Of a stretch of 64,000 bases of DNA, positions 60,649-64,000 are shown in pieces. The notes beneath the pieces are model-generated. The model was not told the origin of the DNA and made no database searches. It saw nothing but the letters and a program-made list of their open reading frames with translations. The translations under genes and the position numbers were made by a program. Source of the DNA: Vitis vinifera (taxonomy: Eukaryota; Streptophyta; Magnoliopsida; Vitales; Vitaceae); NCBI RefSeq assembly GCF_030704535.1, contig NC_081815.1:4908501-4972500 (forward strand), written 5' to 3'. Within the stretch, counting starts at the first letter, position 1. Each line of letters opens with the position of its first letter.

Positions 60649-61348
60649 TGGGGCCCTTCCCCACACGTTTGTCCACATGTGCCTCCACGTATCTGGACAC
60701 ATGACAACACCTCTCCCAGACCATGTGTCACTCTCTCCATTACTATCTAGACGACCATCGAAGCATACAAGAACATTCTATCCGAACCATATAGGCCCAC
60801 TAAGCATAACAAACCTTCCTGATAGTCCCAAATTCTCTCTAATATGTGAAACAATGGCATTCTAACACTAGAGTGGCTGATGAGACCTTCCCTATCCATA
60901 CGTCAACATCGATGGGCCATCCTGCCCATCACCCATACCTGCAATAGGATGAAATGACGGAAAACTACGTCATGACACGTTGTCTGACACATCCACCAGT
61001 TGTCTTACAACTACAATGATTGCTATGTCACTTACTACACAGTCATCATTGCAGCATTAGGTCAAGGCGCCAACTAAGCACTACTGTGTTTTCCCCATTT
61101 GAGCATTGTAAAAATCCCACTAAAACATGACTCAGGTACGCAACACCAAGAAATCTCTCATCTACTCTCTCTCAAAGGGATCCTACCCATTTCAATATCT
61201 GACTTAGGCTTTGGAGAGTGTGTCCGGATAACCTGTCCGGACATCCTTTGTGCAGGGAAGAAGAAAGCCTAGTCTCTATCAATTGGGCAGAAGTTTTTGT
61301 TGCCACAACCAAGGGAGGAACCCATCCTTAGTTGACCTGGTATCAACA
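60649..61348 (+). repeat. 3' LTR of the Tat element (left edge approximate)
   Basis: About 700 bp, starting TGGGGCCCTTCC a few bases after a polypurine tract and ending GACCTGGTATCAACA, a terminus typical of gypsy LTRs of this type. No 5' LTR is in the window to confirm the edges, and no target duplication can be tested because the other end is lost. Confidence 0.6.
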
Positions 61349-61649
61349 GAACGGGTTTATCATATCCGCATCATGTTTTCTTTTCTTGATTCTACTGGTT
61401 TATGAGACAATACTTATCGAAGCCTTAATCATACATTAGCTTGTATTTTAGAGATTGATTACATTCTCACTCCGAATTGTTATGCCAACACATTTAGAGG
61501 GATCACATAAGTTAGAACTCAAGTCAACCCAATGACCAACAACCTAAATCCACCGAATAGAGAAAGACCCGACCTGTGCAAATTGTTCGGCATTTGAAAC
61601 TTCTATAGCAAATTGGGAACAAAAATTCTTAAAAAGGGATAGGTGTAAG

Positions 61650-63130
61650 AGTATCGAGAAATCTATTATGGTTTTAACCACATTGCATATTGTCTCTTAA
61701 AGAGACATCTTCAGGAATTTTTATATCATTCACATATTAAAAAAAAAAAATTGAATTTATACTAAAACCGTTTTTTAAAAAAAAAATTCATATTAAAAGT
61801 ATTGAAGAAGTTACAATGGGTTTGGCCACAATGGAAGTTATCGTTTGAAGAAATAATTTCTATAATTTTCAAATCGGTCACACATTGAAAAAATTGAATT
61901 TATACTAAAAATGTCTTTTAAAAAAAAATCATATTGAAAGTAGTAATAGGAATTTATATTAAAACTATTTTTCAAAAAAGGAAATACACTTTTCATATTA
62001 AAAGTATTGAAGAATTTACACTAGTTTTTTGCCATATTGGAAGTTGTTTGAAGGGACAATTTTCACAAATTTTATATTACTCATAGATTGAAATTAAAAA
62101 TTGATTTTATATTAAGGTGTCTTATGAAAAAACACTTCCCTTAGTATAATTCATTTTTTCATAAAAGAAAAAAAATTATATTATATTCCATGTAGGATAT
62201 TGTTATTAAAAAAAAAACTTTCATATAGCTTTCCATGTAGAAAGTTGTTTTTTTTTAAAAAACACATTTGATATTACTTTCCATATTGGAAATTGTTTTT
62301 TTAAAACAAATGATTTTTTTTTTTTTTTATGTTTTTAAGAAAACAACTCTTTTTATGAAAGTTAGGGGTAAATTGATTTTTTAAAATAAAAATAAAATAG
62401 TAAATATTAAAATATAAATAATTTATATTAAAATTGTTTTTAAAACCATACAACTTTTTTGAAAATTTAATTACTAAATACTTAAATTATATTAATGGGT
62501 GTTACTTAGACAAACAACTTCCATAAATATTGATTTTATTTATTTATTAAAATTAATCATTTTAAATTTTTTTTATTTAATTTTTTTTATAAAAACATAA
62601 TTTTTACTTAAAATAAATAATGTGTTTCATTAAAAGTGTTACTTTAAAAGACAACTTTTTTACATATGAAAGTTATTTGTTCAAGAAACAACTTTAAGAG
62701 AACTTTTTTTTTCTTATAAGTTTACATCACTTTTACTAAAGAAAAACAACTTATACATGTAAAAGTGTTACTTCAAATGACAATTTTAGTATAAATTCAA
62801 TTTTTAATTTTAATGTGTGACTAACATGAAAATTGTGGAAATTGTTTCTTCAAATGATAACTTCCAATATGGTCATAACTGTCGTAAATTCCTTAATACT
62901 TTTAATATAGAAAATGTTTTTCAAAAGATGTCTTTAGTATAAATTTCTAATATTTTTAATATGAAAAGTATTTTTTTTTTCAAAATACACATTTAGTATA
63001 AATTCAATTTTTTTTTTCAATGTGTAACTTATATGAAAATTGTATAAGATATTTCTTTAAGAGACAACTTCCAATATGACGCAAATTGTTGTAGAATTGA
63101 GAACATTTTCCAATGTGTTGTATTTTAAAA
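61650..63130. repeat. AT-rich foldback element, copy 3 (arms separated by a spacer)
   Basis: The left arm (about 61650-62160) has units in minus orientation and the right arm (about 62640-63130) in plus orientation, with an AT-rich spacer between. Unit boundaries include TTGTCTCTTAAAGAGACAT (about 61688) and TTTCTTTAAGAGACAAC (about 63052). Shared unit sequence (TTTAGTATAAATTCAATTTTT and GTGTGACTAACATGAAAATTGTGG) links it to copies 1 and 2. No ORF is present. Confidence 0.7.
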
Positions 63131-64000
63131 AATTAATTTTAAATTGATCATAATTTTATAAAAAATCTAGCAAATGTCCCATACATGACAATCCGTCTTG
63201 CAATATGACTCCATGAGCCATTGAGACCACATGCTCAAGACCACATACCCGAATATTGGTTACCCTTGCCTCATAATAACAATAAGATGACATATGCTAC
63301 TTGCATGAATAAGCGTGATATCGCTCTTTAAAGATAACTAAAACCATGAAAATAACCCACCTCTATCATCTATCATCCCTCTAACCTAATGCAATAGGAT
63401 GGCACTTGGTCGATGACTCATGCCATCAAAGGGAAACATTCTCAACTATCCATTAATATCACCTAACACAAACTTGAGCAACTAGTAACGAGTTAAGCAT
63501 GATCTAAATGTTGCCTATAGAAACAAATCCACTAACCCAATGACAATTAGACTCTATTTGCAAACTAGTTGACTTTGATCCCATTATCCAATCAATCACA
63601 ATATAGTAAACAAAAGCTATATAAAGTAGGCCCCAATCTTATGGAGCAACCAAGTTTGTTACCCTTGAAAAAAAAAAAAAAAAAAACCTTATACTTTTCC
63701 TTCCTTTCACAATCCATTATCTAACTTCCCAATTGTGGTAACCCAATGCTAATCATGTCTTGTCAAGTTTGTATGCAAGTTTAGCTTAACTTAATAGTCG
63801 AAAAGATATGGTTAGGTTTCGCCTTGCAAAGTTTGCATATCAATAGGAGATGACATGATCAATTACTACTAGGAAAGGAGAATATTTTAGGCCCATCTAT
63901 TTGTAGACCCATACTAGTAGCTTGAGCACCAACAATTGGTGTTGCTAATAGGTAATAACAAGAAGTTAAAAGTTTCATGATAACTACTCATACCAATAAC
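63131..64000. other. Intergenic DNA, no supported gene
   Basis: Moderately AT-rich sequence with a poly-A run (about 63668-63686). No ORF of note, RNA gene or bounded repeat. Confidence 0.5.

Larger units (their letters stand above)
53430..61348 (+). mobile_element. 5'-truncated Ty3/gypsy element of Tat type with antisense gene
   Basis: About 7.9 kb contains, in order, protease, RT, RNase H, a second RNase H-like domain, integrase, an antisense gene, a polypurine tract and a 3' LTR. RT before integrase defines Ty3/gypsy; the second RNase H and an antisense ORF between pol and the 3' LTR are features of the Tat lineage. The 5' LTR and gag are missing: coding-like sequence starts abruptly after AT-rich DNA at about 53450. 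Many stops show it is dead. Confidence 0.85.

Overview
The window is nuclear DNA of a flowering plant, most likely grapevine (Vitis) or a close relative. It has short intron-split genes with canonical GT/AG borders, plant-only families (phytocyanins, a thylakoid lumen protein, a plant MBD protein), AT-rich intergenic DNA and many plant transposable elements. The species call is inference. It rests mainly on the look of the Ty3/gypsy Tat-type element and its antisense gene, which resemble grape repeats. There are no prokaryotic operons, CRISPR arrays or ribosome binding sites.

Five host genes can be supported. Two phytocyanin genes lie on the minus strand about 10 kb apart. The one at 256-1339 encodes two fused cupredoxin domains that have both lost key copper ligands. 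The one at 11525-12729 has one domain with an intact copper site. A GH17 beta-1,3-glucanase is on the minus strand at 20123-22320. A thylakoid-lumen 16.5 kDa / MPH2-type gene is on the plus strand at 37318-44263. Its first intron holds an almost complete, degenerate Ty1/copia element in the opposite orientation. An MBD10/11-like gene is on the minus strand at 45237-51975. Its 5.8 kb intron holds a SINE, a 133 bp tandem duplication and a long irregular minisatellite.

Mobile DNA fills much of the rest. From 53.4 to 61.3 kb is a 5'-truncated Tat-type gypsy element with decayed pol, a decayed spliced antisense gene and a 3' LTR. Smaller elements with good boundaries are a 791 bp hAT-like element with a perfect 8 bp target duplication and a tRNA-like segment (27.3-28.1 kb), a TRIM (36.4-36.9 kb), a 110 bp SINE with a perfect 16 bp target duplication (47.2-47.3 kb) and several MITEs. 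Three diverged LTR-like repeats lie between 28.1 and 35.5 kb.

The least familiar structure is a family of three AT-rich elements at about 3.1-4.0, 24.9-26.0 and 61.65-63.13 kb. Their arms are built from repeated units punctuated by a short near-palindrome (TGTCTCTT-N-AAGAGACA). Two copies are large foldbacks and one has all units in one direction. I see no new multi-gene system; the best candidates for something undescribed are this family, the double phytocyanin lacking copper ligands, and the antisense gene of the Tat element. All exon calls are from reading the sequence, with no transcript evidence.
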